A DNA stretch of 55,025 bases from Poronia punctata (Eukaryota; Ascomycota; Sordariomycetes; Xylariales; Xylariaceae), in NCBI GenBank assembly GCA_022579005.1, contig MU401666.1:8459-63483 (forward strand), in the 5' to 3' direction. A program made the translations under genes and the position numbers. Each line of letters begins with the position of its first letter. Position 1 is the first letter of the stretch. Positions 11,060-19,418 of the stretch are shown here, one piece after another. The notes beneath the pieces were generated by a model. That model did no database searches. It was not told where the DNA came from and was given only the letters and a program-made list of their open reading frames with translations.

Positions 11060-12116
11060 TGTGCTTATAAGTAGTCTCTAAGTACATAGACTGCTATTTA
11101 GGGTAGCATTTTATATAATACCACTAGCGTCTAATTTTGTATTATTTGCAATTTATTTAGTACTTTTTTTAAAAAGACTAGAGCTTTAAAAAACCACTTT
11201 TTCTAGGTTTACATTTAGTTAATTTCCCTATTAAAACTATATTAAAATAAAGACTATTAATAACAGCTAAAAAATTTAATTTTTTAACGTTATTATATTG
11301 CTAATTTTATAAAAATAAGTAAGCATTATATTTTAACAATATATTTATAGCTTTAAAGCCTTTTAAATTATCTAGAATTGCTTAAAAATAAAATAAACTA
11401 ACTACTTTTAAAAAAAGCACGTAAAATAATTATAATAAAAGTTATAATATAAGCAAGTTATAATAAAGGTTATAATATAAGTAATAAGTTAAATAATAAG
11501 TTAAGTAGTAAAACTAGCAAGAATATTTCTAGCTGCGTTTTTTTTAAAAAAGTAGATAAAAATAGGCTTTATAAAGTAAAAAGTGGTTAAAAACACTAAA
11601 AAAAGTGTTAATAAAGTTAAAATAGCTATAAAAAAAAAGCTAAAAGTATTAAATTTATAAAAAAGTATATAGTTAAGATAAAATCGGCTAGAAATAAAAG
11701 GAAAAAGACGTACTATTTAGTATTTAACAGGGGTTTTGTATTATATGCGTCTTTTTTAATAAAAGCCCGTATTAATGCCACCCTACTACTATTGCCTCCG
11801 TAAGTACATATACCTACATAAATAGAAATGGAATGTAGGTTGCTGCGGGACCACTTCTCACGTCACCCTCACCTGTCCCACCTTGTTCTACCTAAGGCTA
11901 GTCCATGTGCCGAGGGACAACATCAATAGTATCTTTGTGCACAGAATATTCAATTCAGAAGCTCAAACCTTTCCAGCATCGATATAATAGGTAGTCTTAG
12001 ACTCTTATTAGTACCATCTCCGCAACCCCCCAAACTCCACGTTTTACAATTGGGTCACTAGATAAGCGTCAATTATACCTGCGGGTGTCTTATCCCCTTC
12101 TTTGTTAAGTTCAACA
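11060..12116. other. Transition from AT-rich block to gene island; upstream of the PPAT gene
   Basis: From 11060 to about 11790 the sequence is AT-rich but less extreme, with no coding frame. TAGGGTAGCATT (about 11103) and AATGCCACCCTA near 11780 are inverted relative to each other and may be the ends of an old, partly decayed element. From about 11800 composition is normal and the stretch to 12116 must contain the promoter of the adenylyltransferase gene. I see no certain TATA box. Confidence 0.45.
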
Positions 12117-13349
12117 ATGGACCATTTTGACACACCTTCGCTATTACTTCTCCCCCCTCCTCCACATCCGGCAAATCATGCCGTCTTGAAAGCTGCCTAC
12201 TTACCTCCTATCAGGGATGCCATAACCAAATTAAGAAAAGACGGGGTTCGAAGTGAAAAGGGTTCAGTGCTAATAGTTGGCATTGCGTCGTTTATCCTCG
12301 CCGGCCATTCCTCTCGTCAAAAGTCTTTCTCATGGCCCGAAGCCCAGTCTGTCCTAGCCGGCGTGTACAGCATTGTTGCCGCAATATGCACTCAGCTCTC
12401 TATCCCGAGCGATACCCGAGCCGGACCAGAGTCTGTTGATGTACGCGTGGTCTTCGTTGACCATGACCCATCGACGCCCTTCGTTGGTGGTCCACCCGTA
12501 ATAGAGTACAACAACACTGTCATAGTCGGCCTACCAACATTTGCCTCGGCTTATCACCCCTGGAAGCAGATATTTCACGTAAATAGCGAAGCGGGACACG
12601 GCGTTCTATCATCTTACCTGAAGTTGTTTGAACGTGTGCAGACGCTGAGGCAGGATCAACTTGCCGTCGTCGATAGCGGGATGTCTTTCACCCAAAACGT
12701 CATGATGCCCCAGCCACAGACGGAGACATATTCTGTAGTTTGTCTTGGGGGCACATTCGACCATCTACATCCCGGCCACAAACTTCTCTTGACAGCCGCT
12801 GCCTTACTTCTCAATGTCCCAGAGACGACTACAGATAAACCGGCGCGTCTCATTATTGGCGTCACAGGGGATGAGCTTTTGAAGCGAAAGAAGTTTGCGG
12901 AGTTCGTAGAGCCTTGGGACCTACGTGTGGCGAACGCCGTCGAGTTTCTGGCTTCTATTCTACAAGTCTCCAAGGATGGATGGGCAGATACGGAAATTAT
13001 CAGGCGAGATGATAAGGCGATTGCTAAGTTTCGGGACGGCAGGATTGAGATACATTGTGTCGTACTACAGGACCCTTTTGGCCCGACGATTACCGAGCCA
13101 ATTATGAACGTTCTGGTAGTCTCGGGAGAGACTCGATCGGGCGGGTCTGCTGTAAATGAACGCCGTCGGGAGCTCGGATGGCAAGAACTTGAAATATTCG
13201 AAGTCGATGTTCTTGACGCACAAGATTTCGTCGATGACCCGACCAAACCTAAGGACTTCGCAACCAAAATAAGCAGCACGGCGATACGCGAGAGGATGGC
13301 CGAGGCTAACAAACGGGGCAAGACTGGTGTTATCAATCACAATTTATAG
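12117..13349 (+). CDS. Phosphopantetheine adenylyltransferase (CoA biosynthesis)
   Basis: This single-exon gene of 410 residues transfers AMP from ATP to 4'-phosphopantetheine, giving dephospho-CoA, the penultimate CoA step (eukaryotic PPAT family, yeast Cab4 type). The nucleotidyltransferase domain starts at about residue 206 with VVCLGGTFDHLHPGH; HxGH at 218-221 is the adenylate-binding signature and the following Lys (222) is typical. Near the C-terminus KISSTAIRERM is the family's ISSTxxR motif. The first 200 residues are a less conserved fungal N-terminal region. There is no kinase domain, so dephospho-CoA kinase must be a separate protein. I chose the ATG at 12117: it has A at -3 and G at +4, and no ATG lies upstream in frame. 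The stop is 170 bp from the convergent SDR gene. Confidence 0.93.
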   Translation: MDHFDTPSLLLLPPPPHPANHAVLKAAYLPPIRDAITKLRKDGVRSEKGSVLIVGIASFILAGHSSRQKSFSWPEAQSVLAGVYSIVAAICTQLSIPSDTRAGPESVDVRVVFVDHDPSTPFVGGPPVIEYNNTVIVGLPTFASAYHPWKQIFHVNSEAGHGVLSSYLKLFERVQTLRQDQLAVVDSGMSFTQNVMMPQPQTETYSVVCLGGTFDHLHPGHKLLLTAAALLLNVPETTTDKPARLIIGVTGDELLKRKKFAEFVEPWDLRVANAVEFLASILQVSKDGWADTEIIRRDDKAIAKFRDGRIEIHCVVLQDPFGPTITEPIMNVLVVSGETRSGGSAVNERRRELGWQELEIFEVDVLDAQDFVDDPTKPKDFATKISSTAIRERMAEANKRGKTGVINHNL

Positions 13350-13519
13350 AGGGGTAGGCACTGTGGTGGCCTGTTACATAAAAAGGGTTTGTCCTCCATC
13401 TACCAAAACTGCAGCGGTTCCTAGTCAGCGTAGAACTGTAGTTTAGACTTTACGATCTGAAGACAAATGCGAGCCATCGCTTGACGGATACGTAACCCGG
13501 ATGCAGCGGGTTCGGGCGG

Positions 13520-14470
13520 TCAATGCACACCGTCGACCTTTGAGAAGAGCAAATACGTCGTGTTGGTGTTGGGGGGTTTCGGAGGATGCGGTGTGCACTC
13601 ACGATCTGACCCATTGAAGTAGCTCCCGGCTCTGCTGGCGAGCATGACTACGACTCCAGACAGCTCATCTGGTTGGCCCATTCTTCCAAGCGGGTGGCGG
13701 CTCAACCACATCTTCCTTGCCTCCTCGAGCCCGTCGCCCTCGTTCAAGATGGTATCCATATAGCCAGGCGAGATGCTATTCACTCTGATACCGTGGTGGG
13801 CCCATTCTCCAGCCAGTGACTTTGCCATCGCTTTCACACCTGCCTTCGACACGTTGTAGGGCGCTTGCGGTTGGGGGAAATTAACCTGGTGAGCTGAAGC
13901 GCTTGCCACAAATATGATGCTGCCTCCCACCTCGTGCGAGATCATATGCCGGGCAACTGCACGAGCCACTAAGAATCCCCCGATTGTGTTTACGCTGATC
14001 ACGCGACTCCAATCCCTGGACGTCCAATCCAGCGCATGTCCACAGCTGACGATACCTGCGAAGTTCACCAGCGTAGTCACTGGGCCTAGCAGTCGCGTCG
14101 CTTCAAAGACAGCTGTATCGACTGCTACCTCATCAGTAATGTCGACTTCCAAGAAATGCACAGATCCCTCGGGGAATTCGGCGCGCAGCTCGTCCAGCCT
14201 GGCTTTTGCTTCGGTTATATTCAAGTCAAAGATCACCAATCCCTGCAGGCCGTGCTCTAGTAACGCCTTGCTTACGGCAAACCCGAGGTCGCCAGCACCT
14301 CCCGTTACGATTGCGTTCCCGCGAACCCGGAAGCGCTCACAAGCACGCTCTGCAGCGGACATATGCGGGCTTGGGGGAAGGGGCGGAGGTGGGGCAGTGA
14401 GCAATCCTCCGCTCCCCAAAGCCATCTGAGGGATGACCCGCGCTGTTAGGTTTGCTCGTTCTGTTGACAT
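13520..14470 (-). CDS. Short-chain dehydrogenase/reductase, classical type; 3' end uncertain
   Basis: An NAD(P)-dependent oxidoreductase, 316 residues if unspliced. The Rossmann motif TGGAGDLG is at 56-63, NFAG (usual form NNAG) at 136-139, the likely catalytic Ser at 192, YNVSK (Tyr205, Lys209) and then SPGYMDT at 234-240. The order and spacing fit classical SDRs; the sequence looks closest to fungal sorbose/mannitol-type reductases, but the substrate cannot be told. Start: the ATG at 14470 has A at -3, and nothing upstream in frame is an ATG. The core ends at AGSYFNGSD, where the family continues with a few residues and V(V)DG. Here GTGAGT follows at 13602, a good intron donor, and VDGVH-stop appears 65 bases on, but the only nearby AG (13538) puts it out of frame. 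The frame read straight through is open and reaches the same VDGVH, so I annotate that and flag the alternative. Confidence 0.8.
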   Translation of the reverse strand: MSTERANLTARVIPQMALGSGGLLTAPPPPLPPSPHMSAAERACERFRVRGNAIVTGGAGDLGFAVSKALLEHGLQGLVIFDLNITEAKARLDELRAEFPEGSVHFLEVDITDEVAVDTAVFEATRLLGPVTTLVNFAGIVSCGHALDWTSRDWSRVISVNTIGGFLVARAVARHMISHEVGGSIIFVASASAHQVNFPQPQAPYNVSKAGVKAMAKSLAGEWAHHGIRVNSISPGYMDTILNEGDGLEEARKMWLSRHPLGRMGQPDELSGVVVMLASRAGSYFNGSDRECTPHPPKPPNTNTTYLLFSKVDGVH

Positions 14471-16133
14471 CGTCAAAAGTCTGTCAAGGAAGAATATCCC
14501 CGAAGAAGGGTTCGTTGTAATTGTTGAGCCTTCCGGACGGCACGGGACGGTGCACTTGTCTATTGTGACTTTCTCGGTCAACTCGCTTTTTGAGAGTCTA
14601 TACGAGTAGATAATAAGCTGTCAATTATCCTAGCACCCTAGGTAATGGAGTAGGTACCCTGGCGTGCCGGGTAACCTGTCAATTACTACCTAGCTACGCC
14701 AAGGCCCTTGGCATGTACTTCTAACCTAGCACTCTAGTCTCTACCTACTCGTAGTATAAAATGCATCCCTAGGGCGTCTTTCTTAATATAAACCCGAAAA
14801 GAGGTCACGTAAGGGCGTAGCAGTAGGTTAAACACTAGGTCTTTAAGTTAGACGTTAATAAACTATAACTATAACTATAAAATAAACGCTTATATAGCCT
14901 TAATGTTAATAGACAGTTAGTTACACTTACTAGAGGCTGGTAAGGTATGGGATAGGTAGCCGGCCATCTAGAGTTATGTATTCTTGTGTTAACCACTTTT
15001 GTTTTCTATTACCAAAGAGCACACGATCTATCTTAGCATAAAAAAATAAAAAAAGAAGAAGAACAAAGAAAAGGGAACTCATAATCCGTCTTATGCTAGA
15101 TTCACTATGCCGTGGTCTTATTTCGGTGACACGGGATACCTCCGTGTTAGGGCCGCTCTCATAGCCTTTTGGTTTTCGAGAAGAGGGGGCCGAGACAGGT
15201 AAGCCGCAAGACGGGGTCCTCCTCAGGCTCATCGAACCACCGAATGATCCTTAGAAAACGGCGTGGAGGATCTAGCTACGCGGAAGCAAAACTTCGTCAC
15301 TTGTAGATGCAAGCCTTAAGTTAGCGACAAGTGTTTGGGTTACAGATAATCCGACGTACTTCCCTGTCAGTAGGACTGTAGAATTGAGGTCGGGTATTGT
15401 TGTTGAAGTTGGGGGGAAAGCACGAGACACCTGTTGAACCTGGCGATAAATTCTGTATCACGGTCGAATCCGATAATCTGGTGGCCCGCTTGACTGCCCT
15501 TGGATTGGACCTGTCGTGGCCGAGCCAGTAACTGGCGGTGTTGGAGGGGTTAGGAAACATCATGCATTCCTATTAGACTTTTAAATACGGGATTTCAGCT
15601 ATGCCAAAACGGTGGGCTTTGTTTGGGCTCCGGGTTGTCTGTATTGCTATGCCGCCCAGCTATGCACATTTGTCTTGATTCGCCGCAGCGATATAGGCAA
15701 CAACAGTTCGGGCGAATCTATACTCCCCACAAAGGTAACCACGAGGCCAAAGATTGCTACAAAGGAAGTTGAGGTGAAGGAAAAGGGCTGTGCTGTCGAA
15801 GGTTACCATATTATGGCGTACAGCTATCCGAGCTGACTATGCTGGTCATGGTGAATACCGAACATTCATGTCCCCAAGAAATAGACATGAAACATAGTAT
15901 GGGCGACCTGTCACTATATATGATGCGCTATACCAGCTCAAATATGACAATTTTGGCCCTGTTGTGGAAAGGGATTGGACATTGTAGCCTGGCAGTCCGT
16001 TGGTGTGCTCTGCACGCGTACGTATACCAATGGCTACTAGGTCAGATAATTTTTTGGGAACCATAGAGAGCTAGAAGCAGCTTCATACGATATGGCGAGC
16101 AACCACCACGTTGAAGCTGGTTCAGCTAGTAGA
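14471..16133. other. Intergenic region, no supported gene
   Basis: Balanced-GC sequence between two minus-strand genes. Two copies of the 9-mer CTACTCGTA occur here (14601-14609 inverted and 14745-14753), along with CTATAA tandem repeats near 14864-14881 and a purine-rich tract near 15040-15075. Frames of 72-100 codons at 14930-15232 (minus), 15321-15563 (minus) and 15839-16066 (plus) have ATG starts but no domain or family resemblance. The apparent membrane segment in the first is encoded by the low-complexity purine/pyrimidine tract. Confidence 0.5.
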
Positions 16134-17099
16134 CTAAACCGTAATCCAAACCCGTTGGGCGCTGCACAAAGCTTCATCGCCATAACCTTTATCATGACCT
16201 TGCGTAAAGATGATGTTGCCAGCATTACCACAGGCACCCTCATTCCATCCATTGTAGTATAGTCCTGTTACCCAAGGATCTTGCCTATCCACATTGTTTG
16301 AGCCGCTCAGCATATGTTCGAGCCGTCCGTTCGGACACACCGATGCAGCGTTCTCGATTGTGACGCCATGCTCGGTAGTGTTGCCACCATAGTAGGCTAT
16401 TTCGCAGTTGCCGCGACGGAAGGGGTCAAAACCGCCAGGAAGTCGGTCCGATGCCTGGCCGGTGTAGGATGGCACAAACCGCCATGCATAGCAGTTATAG
16501 TAGTTGGCGCACTCGGCACAGCAGCTCACCTTATCAGGAACGCTATTACTTCCCATGGTGACCACGGCGGTGGGAAGAGCAGCCTGGGCGCCCACCAGGG
16601 ATGCGAAACTAGGAGCGTTGACGAAGAGCGTCGGCCGACAGAAGGCGGGGAGTGTGGACTCCGGATAACTGCCCTTGATCACGCTGCAAAGCGTGCTGGT
16701 GACTGAAGGAGAAATAGTGCCCGAAGAAGCCGTTGGGACTCGCAGAGTAGGCGACGAAACTAGGGTGATGCAAAAACCCTTATCTGAATTGATCATCGCT
16801 ACCCCCATCTCATCACGATGCTGGTGGGATGCTGGTGGGATTCTGATAGCTGTGAGGGGCGAGCTATACGTGAGAGACGTGGCCGTCGGGGCAAGTGTCG
16901 TTAACGACCAGAAGGTCATGGGATGGGCTGCAGCCGTAACGGTCGAGTACGACATCTGCATCAAATCGCTTGTTTAGGTACGTTGGAAATTGCAGGTAAA
17001 TACAGATATTTAGCATACCGATTGTTTCACCTCTAACGTTGGGAGAGCTGTAGAGGAACCATTCAAGGCCAGAGCCGCGGAAAGCAGAGCCAAGCGCAT
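16134..17099 (-). CDS. Secreted cysteine-rich protein with PAN/apple-like cysteine pattern
   Basis: Predicted exons are 17099-17019 and 16955-16134 (minus), joined across a 63-nt intron with donor GTATGC and acceptor ATGCAG, in frame; 300 residues. Exon 1 encodes MRLALLSAALALNGSSTALP, a classical signal peptide. The middle (about 28-160) is Ser/Thr/Pro-rich and poorly conserved, and carries a 12-bp tandem duplication near 16818-16841. The C-terminal half has the cysteines: SCCAEC-ANYYNCYAW (Cys172, 173, 176, 182), then Cys211 in RGNCEIAYYGG, Cys234, Cys269 and Cys291. A CC-x2-C-x5-C start followed by C(E/Q)hhhY resembles fungal PAN/apple-like secreted modules, which bind carbohydrate or protein. 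The match is by pattern only. The gene stands alone, 1.6 kb from a RIPed AT-rich block, a common setting for effector candidates. The exon 1 / intron model is the least certain part. Confidence 0.7.
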
Positions 17100-18332
17100 C
17101 CTTGAAGATACGGTACCAATGACGCACTTGGCGATATTGCCTCAACCACCTTGGACCCGGAGACAAGAGTCACTGTCGAAATATGATCATCGAGACTGAT
17201 GCTGCTAGTATAGAACCAAGCAGTTCTCGGAAACTAGGTTGCAGGAGAGTCGGATGCACTTACCTAATACCTCTACCTTTCTACTACGAGACTCTCGGGT
17301 ACCTACTTTATCCATAAGGTATGCGGCCACTCTAGGTAGGAGCTACCTGCCGATGCGTAAAGTATCTACCGGAGATGTCACCGGGAGCCCTGTAAAAGAT
17401 GTCAGGATCATTCCCATGTGCGGTAGGGCAGCACTTACCGCTTATTCCCTCCCCCCTTCCGCGGTCCCATACAAAACGCTGACTTCCTTTATCACAATGA
17501 ACAGACCTGGCGCTGTGAGGTGGTTTATCATATTTAACATACAGATCGGGCGGGCTTTAGCTACCCTGGTTGAGTCTTCACCACCAGTGGCCTGAATCGA
17601 ACTCGTTTCCACACTTCATCGCTTGTGTTAGGGTCGTAGTTCTAGCAGCAAGATTTTCTCGTTTGCAGTCTCCATCGGCAAGAAACAACACTAGTTAAAT
17701 GTGGTCTATTTAACCATGTACTCGCATGCGTAGGTATGTAGGGTAATACTAGACAGTCGCCTACTACACATACCCATCTAGTGTAAATATGATCAGAGGA
17801 GACAGGTGCACCTCTTAAGGATTACAGTAAAGGTATGTCACAATTCGGCCTGTAACACTTAGGCTAGAAGTAAAAAGTAGGTAATCATTATCTTCAGGCT
17901 GAGCATTGATGCGGATACTTGTAGTAAGTACCTACCTACTCATACACATACGTACTCGTACACATGTTATAACGTTAGCTTTGACCCCTGATGGTTACTC
18001 GTACACCAAGGGCTTTGTAAGATAGGGGGGCCCTCCCGTTTAAGTCCTACCTATGTATAATTTGAACTTGTTACTGCGAGTACAAGTAGGTCAAGATCTG
18101 GACTCCACCCACTTCCACGTAGGCCCGCACGGCCCGGTAGGTTAGATGGTCCACCTACTCCTATACACCTCCACCCCCCCACCCACTTAACCTAGATTAG
18201 TACAAGTGACAAACCCAAATTGGAACCTAAGGTACCAACCCTACTTGTAGACAGAGTCGTAGAGTTGTACTTCCTGACGGGCAGGGCCTAGAGACTACAG
18301 GGGACTAGGTATGTAGGTTAGTCTACTCGTAG
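17100..18332. other. Upstream region of secreted-protein gene; no other gene supported
   Basis: Contains the promoter side of the secreted-protein gene and then a stretch rich in short words such as CCTACCTACTC, GTAGGTATGTAG and ACTCGTACAC. One open frame of 118 codons (17239-17595, plus) begins with TTG, has no domain and is not called. The CTACTCGTA motif recurs at 18323-18331, just where the E solo LTR begins. Confidence 0.5.
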
Positions 18333-18631
18333 TGCGATGAAATTGAAGATTTCCAAAGATCACTCCAACTTCACACCAGAAGAGGTCCAGCCAGAGTGGA
18401 CGCATTAACTGGGTTTCAAGGGCTTTGCATTGATTACGGCTTCATAAAGGTATTCTAAAAAGCATGACTTAGTGTATTGTGTGTGCGATAGATGGCTAGG
18501 TATTTAGGTCTAGAAAGCAACGCGAAAATGACGGCTACATATACAGAAACAGAAATCAAGCTAGCCCCTTTTAGTCCTGTAGCTACCCTGTAACGTAAGG
18601 CGTAATCAGCATGCATGCTAATTACGTCGCA
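18333..18631 (+). mobile_element. Solo LTR of family E, un-RIPed (299 bp)
   Basis: It starts TGCGATGAAATTG and ends ACGTCGCA, so the termini TGCGA...TCGCA are inverted and of TG...CA form. GTAG flanks both sides (18329-18332 and 18632-18635) as a 4-bp TSD. A RIPed homologue lies at 46695-46994. A 72-codon minus frame across it is open in both copies but is most likely incidental to the LTR. Confidence 0.9.
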
Positions 18632-18693
18632 GTAGCCTGTAGGTGTACAGGTACCTATTATAGGGAATAACACCTACTCGTATTAATAGCCTA
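18632..18693. other. Short spacer between E solo LTR and MITE C
   Basis: Un-RIPed island sequence containing a fourth CTACTCGTA copy (18674-18682). It ends at the TA target dinucleotide of element C. Confidence 0.6.
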
Positions 18694-19188
18694 CTAGGGG
18701 GCCTACCCTTTGTAGGTCCCCTCTGCTACGCAGAGGGGGCAACATTAATACTAACTATTTTAATAATAACCGTTTAAGTAACTAGCTGTCCTAACTAATT
18801 AAAAGCCGCTATTTGCTATTTTAACTAATTAGAAGCTTTTATTTTGCTTAAGTTAGCAGGTCTTGCAACTTTATAACTAGCTAAAACTAAGTTAAAAAAC
18901 AATATTGTTAATATAACTATATTTTTTTTACTTTAATAAGTATAACTATATATATTATATTAAGTATTAAGCAAAATTTATAAAGTTATATTATTTAATA
19001 TATTAGCGTTTTTTATAGTAGTTTATAAACTTAAAAAAACTAGATTTACTATATAAAACACTAATATATTAAATAATATAACTTTATAAATTTTACTTAA
19101 TACTTAATATAATATATATACTTATACTTAATAATATAAAAAAAATATAGTTATATTAACAATAATTTAGTTTTAGCTAGTTATAAAG

Positions 19189-19418
19189 TATTATAAGCTA
19201 AAAGCTTATATAGTTATTATACTAGCACTTTAGCTAGTACTTTATACTATGCTTATAAGCTATATATAAAGCGCTTAAATAAAATAATAGGTTAGCTATA
19301 TAGTTATGTATAAGTAGTATATATATATTTTATTAAATTTTCTAATTTCTTTTTAGTTAAAAAATAAACTTTACTTAAACTATATTAATAAGTGCACTAT
19401 TACTATAGCTTTATTATA
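19189..19418. repeat. Left LTR of D (230 bp)
   Basis: Direct repeat of 32220-32449. It carries more T and A, for example TATGTATAAGTAGTATATAT where the right LTR keeps TACGCGCAAGTAGTGCGCGC. Confidence 0.88.

Noticed and set aside
12656..13336. 226-codon minus-strand frame
   Set aside because: It is the antisense shadow of the adenylyltransferase gene, whose plus frame has clear family motifs.
13914..14429. 171-codon plus-strand frame
   Set aside because: Antisense shadow of the SDR coding region; low-complexity Ser/Arg/Pro content and no domain.
14930..15232. 100-codon minus frame with an apparent membrane segment
   Set aside because: The hydrophobic run is encoded by a purine/pyrimidine tract; there is no family resemblance or supporting gene structure.
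15321..15563. 80-codon minus frame starting MMFPNPSN
   Set aside because: It has an ATG, but no recognisable domain, signal peptide or plausible splice partner. It could be a lineage-specific exon but is not supportable from sequence.
15839..16066. 75-codon plus frame with hydrophobic stretches
   Set aside because: No signal peptide, domain or family resemblance, and a frame of similar length lies opposite it.
16864..17166. 100-codon minus frame overlapping the 5' part of the secreted-protein gene
   Set aside because: It runs through the proposed intron and lacks a signal peptide. The spliced model gives a signal peptide and stays in frame with the cysteine-rich exon.
17239..17595. 118-codon plus frame upstream of the secreted-protein gene
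   Set aside because: It starts with TTG rather than ATG, and no domain or intron structure is recognisable.
17578..17606. Possible tRNA T-arm (GAGTTCGATTC on the minus strand)
   Set aside because: The bases on either side do not pair as a T-stem, and no acceptor or anticodon arm could be placed.
18455..18673. 72-codon minus frame, with a homologous frame at 46818-47030
   Set aside because: The similarity exists because both lie in copies of the E LTR; the frame runs past the LTR end and is not a credible protein.
18878..19188. Reading the 18.9-19.2 kb palindrome as a separate MITE
   Set aside because: Its right arm continues past element D into 32455-32597, showing that the palindrome and the CTAGGGGG ends belong to one element, C.
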